The translations under genes and the position numbers were made by a program. DNA of 64,000 bases from Mobiluncus porci. Lineage in GTDB: Bacteria > Actinomycetota > Actinomycetes > Actinomycetales > Actinomycetaceae. The notes under the pieces were generated by a model. The model saw only the letters and a program-made list of their open reading frames with translations. It had not been told where the DNA came from and ran no database searches. The stretch covers positions 18,465 through 82,464 of the forward strand of contig NZ_VUMY01000014.1 of NCBI RefSeq assembly GCF_009695935.1, in the 5' to 3' direction. How positions within the stretch are numbered: position 1 is the stretch's first letter; each line of letters opens with the position of its first letter. This document shows, piece by piece, positions 45,695-54,473 of this stretch.

Positions 45695-45746
45695 TTACGA
45701 TTTTTGAATTTATTGCCTAATAAGGCAATAAATTCAAAAATCGTAA
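45695..45746. repeat. Dispersed palindrome, AATTTATTGCC family, copy 2
   Basis: Perfect 23-bp arms (45695-45717 and 45724-45746) around TAATAA, identical to the copy at 14885-14930 and 3 bp longer in the stem. It lies between the convergent dnaG and aroD genes, 68 nt after dnaG, so it may end both transcripts. Confidence 0.85.
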
Positions 45747-45777
45747 GCTGTAGGCGCGATACTTGGAATAGGAGACC

Positions 45778-46587
45778 CTATCCTACGCTCGGATAACGAA
45801 GTTCCAACTCTGCCAGGGGGAGCTGACCTGGCGCAGAGGCAGGTCCGCCTACGGTCACGAAAGTGCCCCAGTTCCCGGCCTGCGGTCCGGCAAGGCGCGT
45901 GGGCTTGCCGAGCGCACCCATGCCAATCAGGATCGTGGGAATATGGACGAGCTCATAGGCAAGGCGACCGGCTTGCTGGAGGGTGGCGAGCTCCGCGGGT
46001 GTCGTCGGGGTGTAAGCCGCTTTCGCCACATCGGCACCGAGCGCGGCGTGGAGTTTGAGGAGATCAACAACCGCTTCGACCGACTCCGGAGAAGGCTCCC
46101 AGAAGTGGCGCGAAAGAATCACCTTGGCACCCCCACGGTGGAGCTCAGCCACAAGCTTCGAAACCCGCTTCGCGTTGTCTTCCTGGATTTGGGGGTTGGC
46201 TGCTACCTGGACAAGAGTCTCCGCTGTGGCGCCAATCAAGGGATAGTTAGATTCCACGTCAACAAAATCGCTGACTGTTCCGAGGTGTTTCAAGAGATTC
46301 TCATAGGCATCTTGGGAAATCGGAACCTGACCGCCCTCGGTTCGGAACGTCGCCAGGACCGGGCGGTGCGCCAAAGAGCGGGCATGTTTCATTATCGCCT
46401 CGGCGCGGGCAAAATCCTCTTTTTTGCCCATAAACGCACCATTCGCGGCCCAGGCGCCGTCAAGCCGAATCTCGACGAGTTCGATGCGGGGGTGCAGGTC
46501 AGCAAGAAGCCGGTCATAGCCCAGCAACCCCGGGTTCAACGAGGTGATAAACGTGGGCCTTCGCCAATCGGCAAACAGTTCGGACAT
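45778..46587 (-). CDS. aroD: Type I 3-dehydroquinate dehydratase
   Basis: Schiff-base enzyme of the shikimate pathway, 269 residues. VEIRLDGAW, LATFRTEGGQ and DFVDVESNYP lead to the catalytic histidine region ILSRHFWEPSPES and the Schiff-base lysine in ADVAKAAYTPTTPAE; the C-terminus has IGMGALGKPTRLAGPQAG and SAPGQLPL, all standard. TAAACT lies exactly 6 nt before the ATG on the minus strand, with no ribosome site. It converges with dnaG. Most relatives in this phylum use type II enzymes, so type I is noteworthy. Confidence 0.9.
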   Translation of the reverse strand: MSELFADWRRPTFITSLNPGLLGYDRLLADLHPRIELVEIRLDGAWAANGAFMGKKEDFARAEAIMKHARSLAHRPVLATFRTEGGQVPISQDAYENLLKHLGTVSDFVDVESNYPLIGATAETLVQVAANPQIQEDNAKRVSKLVAELHRGGAKVILSRHFWEPSPESVEAVVDLLKLHAALGADVAKAAYTPTTPAELATLQQAGRLAYELVHIPTILIGMGALGKPTRLAGPQAGNWGTFVTVGGPASAPGQLPLAELELRYPSVG

Positions 46588-46655
46588 ATCTCAAGTTTAA
46601 CCGCGCCCGTGTCGGTTCAAGGGATTTCTGACCCAGCGTGTGGATTCGTCTAAAT

Positions 46656-47246
46656 TTAGTTTTCAAAAAGTTCCTTGGGAATCTCGGTCAAAGGCTTCCC
46701 CCAATTCTGCTCTCCAGCGCGCGAACTCCAGGATCTTGCAAAGTAGAGAGATTCGTGGGGGTTATCGGAAAGACGGTAGCACTGGTGTCTTTTGAGGTGC
46801 TCCTTAAGATTGTCAATGGCTGTCTTGGCGTTTTTTTTGATATTTTTCCCTTTTACATTTTTTACATTTCCCCAACAACACACAACAGGAGCTGATTCAT
46901 ATTTTTTATCATCTAAAATTTCGACTGCAATTTTGTGGGCTGAGTCTTCCATCAACTCTTCGTCACCGAGCCTAGTACTGTTCCCCTCCACCGTTAAGAA
47001 AAGGTTGCAAATCAGAATGTGTTGATGCTCGGTCGGAGTAAATCCTTTAAAATCATCCTTGAATTTCCCTGTTACAAAATCGATAAATTTATCAATTGTT
47101 CGATCTGAAGGCTTCTCGGTGCCACCTTTACTTGGGTTGAGACCAATAAAAATAATTGGCTTAGATTCTTGATTTTTTATCAGGTCGTATCGATAACGAA
47201 ATCTTCCATCTGAGAATGGAATACACTTAAAACCTCGGTGTTCCAT
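46656..47246 (-). CDS. DUF1643 family protein
   Basis: A 196-residue protein with the DUF1643 pattern: IIFIGLNPSKGG near residue 31, PSDRTIDKFIDFV, ILICNLFLTVEGNST and a central VVCCWGNVKN. The function of the family is unknown. The DNA is visibly more AT-rich than its neighbours, with many AAA and ATT codons, so recent acquisition is likely. AGGAGAG precedes the ATG and overlaps the stop of the upstream frameshifted gene by close spacing (2 bp), so they form a pair. Confidence 0.8.
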   Translation of the reverse strand: MEHRGFKCIPFSDGRFRYRYDLIKNQESKPIIFIGLNPSKGGTEKPSDRTIDKFIDFVTGKFKDDFKGFTPTEHQHILICNLFLTVEGNSTRLGDEELMEDSAHKIAVEILDDKKYESAPVVCCWGNVKNVKGKNIKKNAKTAIDNLKEHLKRHQCYRLSDNPHESLYFARSWSSRAGEQNWGKPLTEIPKELFEN

Positions 47247-47248
47247 AA

Positions 47249-48120
47249 TTACTCTCCTATTGTTGTTTCTTCTTCAAAGTCATCTTCGGGGACAATTTCC
47301 TGCCACCAGTTTTTCCCAAACGGAACAAGGCCGCTTACACGAAACCGTTCGGAGAGGCTAGAGACGGAACCTGACGTGAAAGACGGGTCGGCCAGTTCAT
47401 AGACATAGCCGTGATATTCCTCGAGCATGGTAGCAAGCTCCTGGAAAGCTAACAGTTTCCAGGGCGCCTCTCCGATCCGTCCAAAACCGAGCACCACCAG
47501 TGGGTTTAGCCACGCAAGTTTCGTGAGCAGCCCGTGGAGGAACAGCATGTTATAGGCGAGGGCCTCCCTCTCGAATCGTGCGTTGACCAGGTCGGTTCGT
47601 TCCTGTGCCAGGGGTAGAGGTTGACGCGAATCACCCGCCGTACCGGAATAGGCCAATAGGTGTCTTTGAGCCGAAGCCGCAGGGCTGTCCGTCCTTTGCT
47701 GCTGATCATCTTGAGGCGGTTCATTTCAAAATCGGGGATGAGGAAGTCTTCCAGCTCTATCTCGTCGGTAAACCATTTGTTGTGGTTGGCCTCGCCTTGG
47801 TGTGGCTCAACATACACGAGGTCCAGTGCCCCGGCAGGTGCTCCGGCAAGACGCTCGCTTTGCACGAGGCAATAATGCTCGTCGGCCCGGTTGAAGCGCA
47901 GGTCGGTGTGTTTTTGATAGGCTTCCATATCCTCGATTTCGGTTACGAGCGTGCCCGAGGTGCGACTTCCGTAGAGCCAGGCATCGACAGCCTGGAGCAC
48001 CTCGGCGCCAAGTCGGGTGTTTTCTATGTTCACCTCTTTCAAAATATGTGGCTTTGCGAGCTCGAAAGAGTACGCAGCGGGGTTGGGATAGTTACGTGGA
48101 AAATCTTTAAAATATTTCAT
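47249..48120 (-). pseudogene. Unrecognised gene broken by a single-base frameshift
   Basis: The first part (from ATG 48120) reads MKYFKDFPRNYPNPAAYSFE to VIRVNLYPW, then shifts; the second part in another frame continues PLAQERTDLVNARFEREALA to FGKNWWQEIVPEDDFEEE at the stop 47249. Adding one C to the CCCC run (plus-strand G run 47611-47614) rejoins the two into one protein of about 290 residues. I do not recognise the family. It could be a genuine loss, phase variation at a homopolymer, or a sequencing error. Paired with the DUF1643 gene. Confidence 0.75.
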
Positions 48121-48207
48121 GCTTTCTAGTGTTAGCCCCAGGTGCGTGAGAGTTCAACTGACATACCCCGCGATTTTTCCCACCGGATCCGTGAGCGTTT
48201 TTCCAGG

Positions 48208-48226
48208 TTAGGTTCACCTTACCGGG
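48208..48226. promoter_or_regulatory. DtxR/IdeR-box-like site upstream of fumarase
   Basis: The 19 bp starting TTAGGTTCACCTTACC match the DtxR/IdeR consensus TTAGGTTAGSCTAACCTAA at 13 positions by eye. It lies in the 331-bp gap 48121-48451 before an iron-sulphur fumarase gene. The match is suggestive, not strong. Confidence 0.3.
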
Positions 48227-48297
48227 CTCTTCCGAATGGGGTTTCCCTGGATCGAAAAAAATCCCGCCCTTTTCCGTGTGTGTCTTATGGGTGGCAA

Positions 48298-48327
48298 TTG
48301 ACAGAGTAAAAGCGTGCAGCCTGTTAA
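48298..48327 (+). promoter_or_regulatory. Probable fumarase promoter
   Basis: TTGACA (48298-48303) and TGTTAA (48322-48327) with an 18-bp spacer, about 125 nt before the fumarase start. The -35 box is a perfect match. Confidence 0.5.
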
Positions 48328-48451
48328 GCTGTGCGCGAACAGAAGGCTACGCTGAGACGTGTTGGACTCGTCGTAATCGTTATCAAACCAGCGGGTGCGG
48401 AGGCTGCGAAACGGATAGAATAAAGAAAAAACACCAAGCAAAGGGGCAATT

Positions 48452-50125
48452 GTGGCCGAATTTTTTTACACTGATATGCTCGCCCACGGCGAGGACACCT
48501 ATACCTACCGCAAACTGACCAGTGACGGCGTTGAGGAGGTGGAAGGCCCTGACGGTCGTAAGTTCCTCAAGGTGGCTCCCGAAGCCTTGACACTGCTCGC
48601 TGAAACCGCCTTCCACGACATCTCCCACTACCTGCGCACCGCCCACCTCGAGCAACTCCAAAAGATCCTGAACGACCCGGAGGCCTCCGGAAACGACAAG
48701 TTCGTGGCGATGGACTTGCTCCGTAACGCGAATATCGCCGCGGCAGGCGTGCTGCCGATGTGCCAGGACACCGGCACAGCTATTATTAAAGGCGAGCGTG
48801 GCCAGCACGTTCTCACTCCGGGACCTGACGAGGAGGCGCTGTCGCGCGGCGTCTACAACGCCTACACCAAGCTGAACCTGCGTTATTCCCAAAATGCGCC
48901 CTTGTCTATGTACGAGGAAAAGAACACCGGCTGCAACCTCCCGGCGCAAGTTGAGCTGTATTCCGAAACTGAGCAAGACCGCGCCAATGAGTACCGTTTC
49001 TTGTTCATGGCGAAGGGCGGCGGTTCGGCGAATAAGTCTTACCTTTACCAGATGACCAAGGCGATTCTCGATCCGGAGCACATGATGCAGTTCCTGGAGG
49101 AAAAAATCCGCTCACTTGGGACCGCAGCCTGCCCGCCGTATCACCTGGCGATTGTGATTGGTGGCACTTCGGCGGAATTCACCTTGAAAACCGCGAAATA
49201 CGCTTCGGCGCACTACCTCGACGGGCTGCCCACGACTGGCGGGGAAGATGCCCACGGTTTCCGCGATCTCGAGATGGAAGAAGAAGTCCTCGAACTCACC
49301 CGCAAGATGGGGATCGGCGCCCAGTTTGGCGGCAAATACTTCTGTCACGACGTGCGCGTGGTGCGCTTGCCGCGCCACGGCGCGTCCCTGCCGGTCGCGA
49401 TTGCAGTGTCCTGTTCGGCTGACCGCCAGTGTGTCGCGAAAATCAACAAGGATGGCGTCTTTATTGAGCAACTTGACATGGACCCGGGTCGCTTCTTGCC
49501 GGAACCGAGCGAGGCTGAGGTCGGGGCTGCGGATGAGGCCGTGAAGATCGACCTAAACCGCCCGATGAAGGATGTCCTTGCTGAACTCAGCAAGTACCCC
49601 ATCAAGACCCGCCTGTCCTTGACCGGCACGCTTGTTGTCGCGCGCGACCTAGCACACGCGAAGTTGCGGGAACGCCTGGAAGCGGGCGAGGAACTTCCCG
49701 ATTACTTCAAGAACCATCCGGTCTATTACGCCGGTCCTGCTAAGACCCCGGAAGGAATGCCTTCGGGATCTTTCGGGCCGACGACCGCCTCGCGCATGGA
49801 TCCCTACGTGGATCTCTTCCAGGCGCATGGCGGCTCGATGATTATGCTCGCGAAGGGTAACCGCTCCGCCGAAGTCACGGAGGCCTGCCAGAAATACGGC
49901 GGGTTCTATCTCGGTTCCATCGGGGGGCCGGCGGCGGAACTTGCGGCCCACTCCATCAAGCATGTCGAGGTTTTGGAATACCCCGAGCTCGGGATGGAAG
50001 CAATTTGGAAGATTGACGTTGAGGACTTCCCGGCCTTCATAGTGGTCGACGACAAGGGCAACAACTTCTTTGAAGGACTCGACAAGGTGGTGCTGACGAT
50101 TAAGATGCCGCCGAAGAAAGCCTAA
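48452..50125 (+). CDS. Fumarate hydratase, class I (iron-sulphur, single chain)
   Basis: Interconverts fumarate and malate; 557 residues, with alpha and beta parts fused as in E. coli FumA/FumB. The cysteine ligands of the [4Fe-4S] cluster are in [12 protein letters not shown] (about residue 108), NTGCNLPAQ (about 155+) and the later segment around GTAACPPYH; the C-terminal beta part has [13 protein letters not shown]. Class I fumarases are oxygen sensitive and suit an anaerobe. GTG start with AAAGGGG upstream. Followed by hairpins (50144-50196). Confidence 0.95.
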   Translation: MAEFFYTDMLAHGEDTYTYRKLTSDGVEEVEGPDGRKFLKVAPEALTLLAETAFHDISHYLRTAHLEQLQKILNDPEASGNDKFVAMDLLRNANIAAAGVLPMCQDTGTAIIKGERGQHVLTPGPDEEALSRGVYNAYTKLNLRYSQNAPLSMYEEKNTGCNLPAQVELYSETEQDRANEYRFLFMAKGGGSANKSYLYQMTKAILDPEHMMQFLEEKIRSLGTAACPPYHLAIVIGGTSAEFTLKTAKYASAHYLDGLPTTGGEDAHGFRDLEMEEEVLELTRKMGIGAQFGGKYFCHDVRVVRLPRHGASLPVAIAVSCSADRQCVAKINKDGVFIEQLDMDPGRFLPEPSEAEVGAADEAVKIDLNRPMKDVLAELSKYPIKTRLSLTGTLVVARDLAHAKLRERLEAGEELPDYFKNHPVYYAGPAKTPEGMPSGSFGPTTASRMDPYVDLFQAHGGSMIMLAKGNRSAEVTEACQKYGGFYLGSIGGPAAELAAHSIKHVEVLEYPELGMEAIWKIDVEDFPAFIVVDDKGNNFFEGLDKVVLTIKMPPKKA

Positions 50126-50143
50126 ACGCTCCTATTGAATCGG

Positions 50144-50196
50144 GGGACGTGCTCTTTGATGCAAAAATGAGTCAAAAAGCACGTCCCTTTGACTCA
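50144..50196. repeat. Double hairpin, AAGCACGYCCC family, after fumarase
   Basis: Two overlapping stems share one middle segment: 50144-50159 with 50172-50187 (16 bp, one mismatch, containing GGGACGTGCT), and TGAGTCAAA (50168-50176) with TTTGACTCA (50188-50196) around AAGCACGTCCC. They exclude each other. Confidence 0.7.
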
Positions 50197-50351
50197 CCAG
50201 GGGATTGAGCCTAAAAGATGAACTTTTTTAAGAGTAAAAACCCCGACTAAATACACTTTCAAAAACAACTCGTTTGCGCTACACTTTTAATGTCCAACTC
50301 ATGAACCCATGAGCTGTTTACAACGATGTATGCACACGGAGGGTTTTTACA

Positions 50352-51512
50352 ATGATTATCGGTGTACCCAGGGAAATCATGCATGGCGAAGATCGCGTCG
50401 CGGCCACCCCTGAAACAGTCAAAGAAATGGTCGATGCCGGACTCACGGTCCTGGTCGAAGCCGGAGCAGGGGAGGGATCCTTCTTCCATGACCCCGAATA
50501 TGCGGCGGCTGGTGCCGAGATGGTGGCGGACTGCGAGGAAGTTTTCCGTCGCGCCGACCTTATCTTGAAAGTCAAGGAGCCGCTGTTTAATGAAGCCAAA
50601 GGTCGCTCCGAGATTTCGATGATGCACCAAGGCCAATACCTCATCACCTTTATCCACCCGGCCGCCCCCGCGAACCACGAGATGGTCAAGGAAATGGCCT
50701 CCCAGGGCGTTATTTCGCTGACTCTCGACGGCGTGCCGCGCATCTCGCGGGCTCAAAACCTCGACGCGCTCACCTCCATGAGTACTTGCGCGGGCTACAA
50801 GGGCATCATCATGGCAGCCGACCGCCACCCGGCTTTCCTGCCGATGATTCACTCTGCGATCGGGCGCATTGATCCGCTACACGTCCTTGTGATTGGCGTC
50901 GGCGTGGGCGGTCTTCAAGCGCTTGCCACCGCGAAGCGTCTCGGTGCGGTAGTTCACGCCGCGGACATTCGCCCCATGGCTGCCGAACAGGCGACCTCTC
51001 TTGGGGCTAAGCCGGTTGACCTCCATGTGGATCCAGCAAAGGCCATCGGGGAAGGTGGCTATGCTCTCGAACTCCCTGAAGAGGAACTCGAAAAGGAGCG
51101 CGCGGCTCTGGCTGAAGTCTTGCCGGATATGGACATTGTCTTCTGTTCCGCGCTGGTGCCGGGCTGTCTCGCGCCGAATCTCATCAGCGAAGACATGGTG
51201 AAAACCATGAAACCAGGCTCAGTTATTGTCGATATCTCCATTGACCAAGGCGGCAACTGCGCCATCACGCCTCCCGGTGAGATTGAAGTGAAACATCATG
51301 TGACCTGCATCGGCATCAAGAACATTCCGGGGATGCTCCCGAAGAGCTCCACACTCATGTTCGCGAAGAACATTGCAAACTTCGTTAACTTCCTCGTTCA
51401 CGACGGCCAGATTGTCCTCGACCGAAACGATGAAATCATCGCGAAGACGCTCACCACCATCGATGGGCAAATCGTCCACGCCGGAGCGCGCGAAGCGATG
51501 GGCCTCGACTAA
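50352..51512 (+). CDS. pntAA: NAD(P) transhydrogenase subunit alpha, part 1 (NAD-binding)
   Basis: Soluble domain I of proton-translocating transhydrogenase, 386 residues, which binds NAD(H). IGVPREIMHGEDRVAATPETV opens it (given in part), with the nucleotide fold at LVIGVGVGGLQALATAKRLGA and the mobile-loop region near the C-terminus (MLPKSSTLMFAKN). Alanine dehydrogenase is related but lacks the adjoining membrane subunits. GGAGGG lies 8 nt before the ATG. The order pntAA, pntAB, pntB is that of three-subunit enzymes such as in Rhodospirillum. Confidence 0.94.
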   Translation: MIIGVPREIMHGEDRVAATPETVKEMVDAGLTVLVEAGAGEGSFFHDPEYAAAGAEMVADCEEVFRRADLILKVKEPLFNEAKGRSEISMMHQGQYLITFIHPAAPANHEMVKEMASQGVISLTLDGVPRISRAQNLDALTSMSTCAGYKGIIMAADRHPAFLPMIHSAIGRIDPLHVLVIGVGVGGLQALATAKRLGAVVHAADIRPMAAEQATSLGAKPVDLHVDPAKAIGEGGYALELPEEELEKERAALAEVLPDMDIVFCSALVPGCLAPNLISEDMVKTMKPGSVIVDISIDQGGNCAITPPGEIEVKHHVTCIGIKNIPGMLPKSSTLMFAKNIANFVNFLVHDGQIVLDRNDEIIAKTLTTIDGQIVHAGAREAMGLD

Positions 51513-51600
51513 ACGATTAACACTTCAATCAGCGGGCTGGCTCGGAATCTCGGAAATCTTTGAGGAGCCGCGCCAGCCCGCCACAATTAAGGAGGATAAG

Positions 51601-51903
51601 ATGAGTGTTTTCCAAGGGATTCTCTTGGTTATTCTGATTGTTTTCACCCTCGTCGGCTACAAGCTCATTTCCCAGGTCCCGAGCCTGTTGCACACGCCCT
51701 TAATGAGCGGAATGAACGCCTTTTCCGGCGTGACCATTCTCGGTTGTCTCTCCGCGACCGGAGCGGCCGTTGCGATGGGGTCGAAAGCGCTCGGGATTCT
51801 CGCGATTATCTTGGCGATGGTGAATATCGTCGGCGGCTTCGGGGTGACCGACCGGATGCTTCGGATGTTCGACAAGAAGAAGCCAGCAGGGGAGGCGAAG
51901 TAG
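51601..51903 (+). CDS. pntAB: NAD(P) transhydrogenase subunit alpha, part 2 (membrane)
   Basis: A 100-residue membrane subunit with three to four helices (VFQGILLVILIVFTLVGYKL, then SGVTILGCLSATGAAVAMGS and ILAIILAMVNIVGGFGVTDRM, the family signature). It forms part of the proton channel. AAGGAGG precedes the ATG at 51601. The stop is 2 bp before the pntB start. Ordinary length. Confidence 0.95.
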   Translation: MSVFQGILLVILIVFTLVGYKLISQVPSLLHTPLMSGMNAFSGVTILGCLSATGAAVAMGSKALGILAIILAMVNIVGGFGVTDRMLRMFDKKKPAGEAK

Positions 51904-51905
51904 CC

Positions 51906-53582
51906 ATGACAATGATTCTTCCTTTAGTCGCAGCCGAGACCTCCGGCACCGCGAGCCTCTTTGCGGGGCCGAACTCCCCGGCCTACTATGTCATCTCTGC
52001 CGTCCTCGTGATTCTCGTCCTAGTGGGCTTGAAAATGCTCTCCTCCGTGAAAACCGCAGTAAACGGCAACCTCCTCGGGGCCTTCGCGATGCTCGCGGCG
52101 ATTGTGGCGACACTGTGGAATTTCGGGCTGCTCTCCGCAGTCGAGCTCTACGTGGCGATGCTCATCGGAGCCGGCTTGGGTGCGATTATCTGGCGGAAAA
52201 CTAAGATGATCCGGATGCCCCAAACCGTGGCGCTTCTAAACGGCTTCGGCGGCATGGCCTCGATGATTGCTGGCATCCTGACCCTGGTCCTCCACCCCGA
52301 TAACAACACCTTCGCCCTAGTCACCGCCGGTTTGGCCGTGGCCGTCGGCGGGGCGACCTTTTTCGGGTCAATGATTGCTGCCGGAAAACTTCAACAGATT
52401 CTCGCCCAGCGTCCCGTGGTTCTTCCCGCGCATTCAATCTGGGTCGCTTTGACTTTGGTTTTGAGCCTCGGCGCGACGGTCGCCTTTGCCTTCCCGCCGT
52501 TCAATGTGCCGGGCGTGGCCCAGACCGTTCTCATCGTGGTTGAGGTTATCGCCGCGAATCTCTTCGGATATTTGCTGGCGGTGCGTGTTGGCGGGGCGGA
52601 TATGCCCATCACCATCTCCTTGCTGAACTCGCTTTCTGGCGTGGCCGGAGCCATCGCCGGGCTCGCAATCTCGGACCTGCTCCTGGTTGCGATCGGAGCG
52701 ATTGTCGGGGCGTCGGGGCTCTTGTTGACCCAGATTATGTGCCGCGCCATGAACCGGCATTTGCTCGACATTCTGCTCGGGAAGACTTCGGTCGGCTCGG
52801 GCTCGGCTGAGGCCAGTTCGGCTGAGGCCGGTGCCGTTCCGCCAGATGCAACCCAGCAAGAGCCATCTGTTCAACAAGGCGCATCCGAAAGCATCGCTGC
52901 TGGTGAACCCGGGGAGATGCCAGATTCGGGAGTCGAGGCGGAAAAACCGGAATCCCTTGCTGAAACCGCCGCACCCGCGACACCCGCTGCGACTTTGGAG
53001 CCTACGGATGGGGGCGCGCCCGCCGAACCCACAACCGCCACCGCTGAAACCGACCCGCAGGAAACCATCGCTGGCTGGATCGGCGAGGCCTCGCGAGTCA
53101 TCATTGTCCCGGGCTACGGCATGGCTCTGGCTCAGGCTCAAGAGGAAGTCAAGCGGCTCTATGACTTCATGGAGCGGGCCGGAAAGACGGTTGACTTCGC
53201 GATTCACCCCGTGGCGGGACGGATGCCCGGACACATGAACGTGCTTTTGGCGGAGGTCGATGTCGATTATGACAAGCTGCGGGAGATGCAGGAGATTAAC
53301 GATGAATTCGCTAGTGCCGACCTTACAATCGTCGTGGGTGCCAACGACGTCATCAATCCGGCAGCCAACACTGCAGAGGGAACGCCGATTTACGGGATGC
53401 CGGTGTTGCGCGTGGGGGAGTGCCGGCGCGTAGCCATCTTCAACTTCGATTTGAAACCCGGTTACGCCGGAGTCGACAATCCGCTCTATGCCAGGGCCAA
53501 GACCAATCCGGAAGCGGTGGCGCTGGCCCTAGGCGATGCCGCGGAGACGCTGGCGGGACTGAACGCTCGTCTTGCTGGCTGA
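51906..53582 (+). CDS. pntB: NAD(P) transhydrogenase subunit beta, with extended acidic linker
   Basis: The membrane/NADP(H)-binding subunit, 558 residues. About eight or nine helices fill residues 10-290 (with MPQTVALLNGFGGMASMIAG), and domain III begins near 383 with ASRVIIVPGYGMALAQAQEEV, the NADP fold, then VAGRMPGHMNVLLAE. Between them, residues about 297-383 are Ala/Glu/Pro/Ser-rich and disordered; usual beta subunits have about 462 residues, so some 95 are extra. ATG at 51906 directly follows pntAB. The linker presumably tethers domain III flexibly. Confidence 0.95.
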   Translation: MTMILPLVAAETSGTASLFAGPNSPAYYVISAVLVILVLVGLKMLSSVKTAVNGNLLGAFAMLAAIVATLWNFGLLSAVELYVAMLIGAGLGAIIWRKTKMIRMPQTVALLNGFGGMASMIAGILTLVLHPDNNTFALVTAGLAVAVGGATFFGSMIAAGKLQQILAQRPVVLPAHSIWVALTLVLSLGATVAFAFPPFNVPGVAQTVLIVVEVIAANLFGYLLAVRVGGADMPITISLLNSLSGVAGAIAGLAISDLLLVAIGAIVGASGLLLTQIMCRAMNRHLLDILLGKTSVGSGSAEASSAEAGAVPPDATQQEPSVQQGASESIAAGEPGEMPDSGVEAEKPESLAETAAPATPAATLEPTDGGAPAEPTTATAETDPQETIAGWIGEASRVIIVPGYGMALAQAQEEVKRLYDFMERAGKTVDFAIHPVAGRMPGHMNVLLAEVDVDYDKLREMQEINDEFASADLTIVVGANDVINPAANTAEGTPIYGMPVLRVGECRRVAIFNFDLKPGYAGVDNPLYARAKTNPEAVALALGDAAETLAGLNARLAG

Positions 53583-53589
53583 GCCACTC

Positions 53590-53651
53590 TGGGACGATGG
53601 GGGCGTGCTTTACCGTCCCACGGGACGGTAAAGCACGCCCCCATCGTCCCA
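53590..53651. repeat. Perfect 30-bp-arm hairpin after pntB (AAGCACGYCCC family, double)
   Basis: Arms 53590-53619 and 53622-53651 are perfect complements around a 2-nt loop, 7 nt after the pntB stop. Each arm is itself a unit of the family (TGGGACGATGGGGGCGTGCT and complement), so it looks like two units head to head. It shares 22 bp with the unit after glyS. Confidence 0.85.
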
Positions 53652-53736
53652 TAAACCTGAAAGGTTCCTGGGGGTTTCCGAAAGAGAGCGTGCCCAGGTC
53701 GGCTGTCACGGCGCGCAGTGTGTAATAATCGGGACG

Positions 53737-54468
53737 ATGAGAACTTTCCGAGATGAGGCGATTGTGCTTAGAACCCAGGATTTGGGTGAAGCCGATCGTA
53801 TCGTGACCTTGCTTACCGCGCGAAACGGGTTGATTCGCGCGGTAGGGCGCGGAGTTCGCAAGACCAGCTCGCGCATCGGGGCGCGTCTCGAACCTTTCGG
53901 AGTCGTCGACATCCAGGTTCGCCGCGGCAAAGGCGGGCTGCACTCTATTGAACAAGTCGAAACCATCGCCCCCTACGGGCGCTCGATTGCCCACGATTAT
54001 GCGCTTTTCACGACCGCAAACTTGATGGTAGAGACGCTCGAACGGGTCAGCGAGGAAGCCTGGGCGACCGACCGCTATTACGGGCTCACGATCGGAGCCT
54101 TGCACGCCTTGGCTCTGGGACGCCACGAGCCTTCACTGGTTTTGGATTCTTATTTGCTGCGCCTGCTGGGACTGGCGGGCTGGGCCGCGAGCTGCTGGGA
54201 TTGTGCGACTTGCGGAGCGGCTGGCCCCCACCCTTATTTCAATCCTTCCGCAGGTGGCGCAGTGTGTGTCAATTGCAAGCCAAACGGGGCTGTGACGGTT
54301 GAGGAAGATACCATGCTGCTTTTGGCGGCGCTGTCGGTCGGAGACTGGGCCCGCGCGGATGCGAGCGAGTGGTCGGCACGTGCCGAAGCACATGTCCTCA
54401 CCACGACGTTTGTCCAGTGGCATATTGAACGGCGGCTGAAGTCGCTTTCGGTGTTGGAAATTGCGTAA
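53737..54468 (+). CDS. recO: DNA repair protein RecO
   Basis: Recombination mediator that loads RecA with RecR; 243 residues. An OB fold opens with FRDEAIVLRTQDLGEADRIV, followed by a helical domain and a zinc site CWDCATCG and CVNCKP (about residues 150-190). A TAATAAT box lies 7-8 nt before the ATG and no clear ribosome site exists, so the start is probably leaderless. Followed after 5 bp by uppS, the common actinobacterial order. Confidence 0.95.
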   Translation: MRTFRDEAIVLRTQDLGEADRIVTLLTARNGLIRAVGRGVRKTSSRIGARLEPFGVVDIQVRRGKGGLHSIEQVETIAPYGRSIAHDYALFTTANLMVETLERVSEEAWATDRYYGLTIGALHALALGRHEPSLVLDSYLLRLLGLAGWAASCWDCATCGAAGPHPYFNPSAGGAVCVNCKPNGAVTVEEDTMLLLAALSVGDWARADASEWSARAEAHVLTTTFVQWHIERRLKSLSVLEIA

Positions 54469-54473
54469 GCGCT

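Noticed and set aside
50352..51512. Alanine dehydrogenase
   Set aside because: Related in sequence, but the directly following pntAB and pntB membrane subunits identify it as transhydrogenase alpha part 1.
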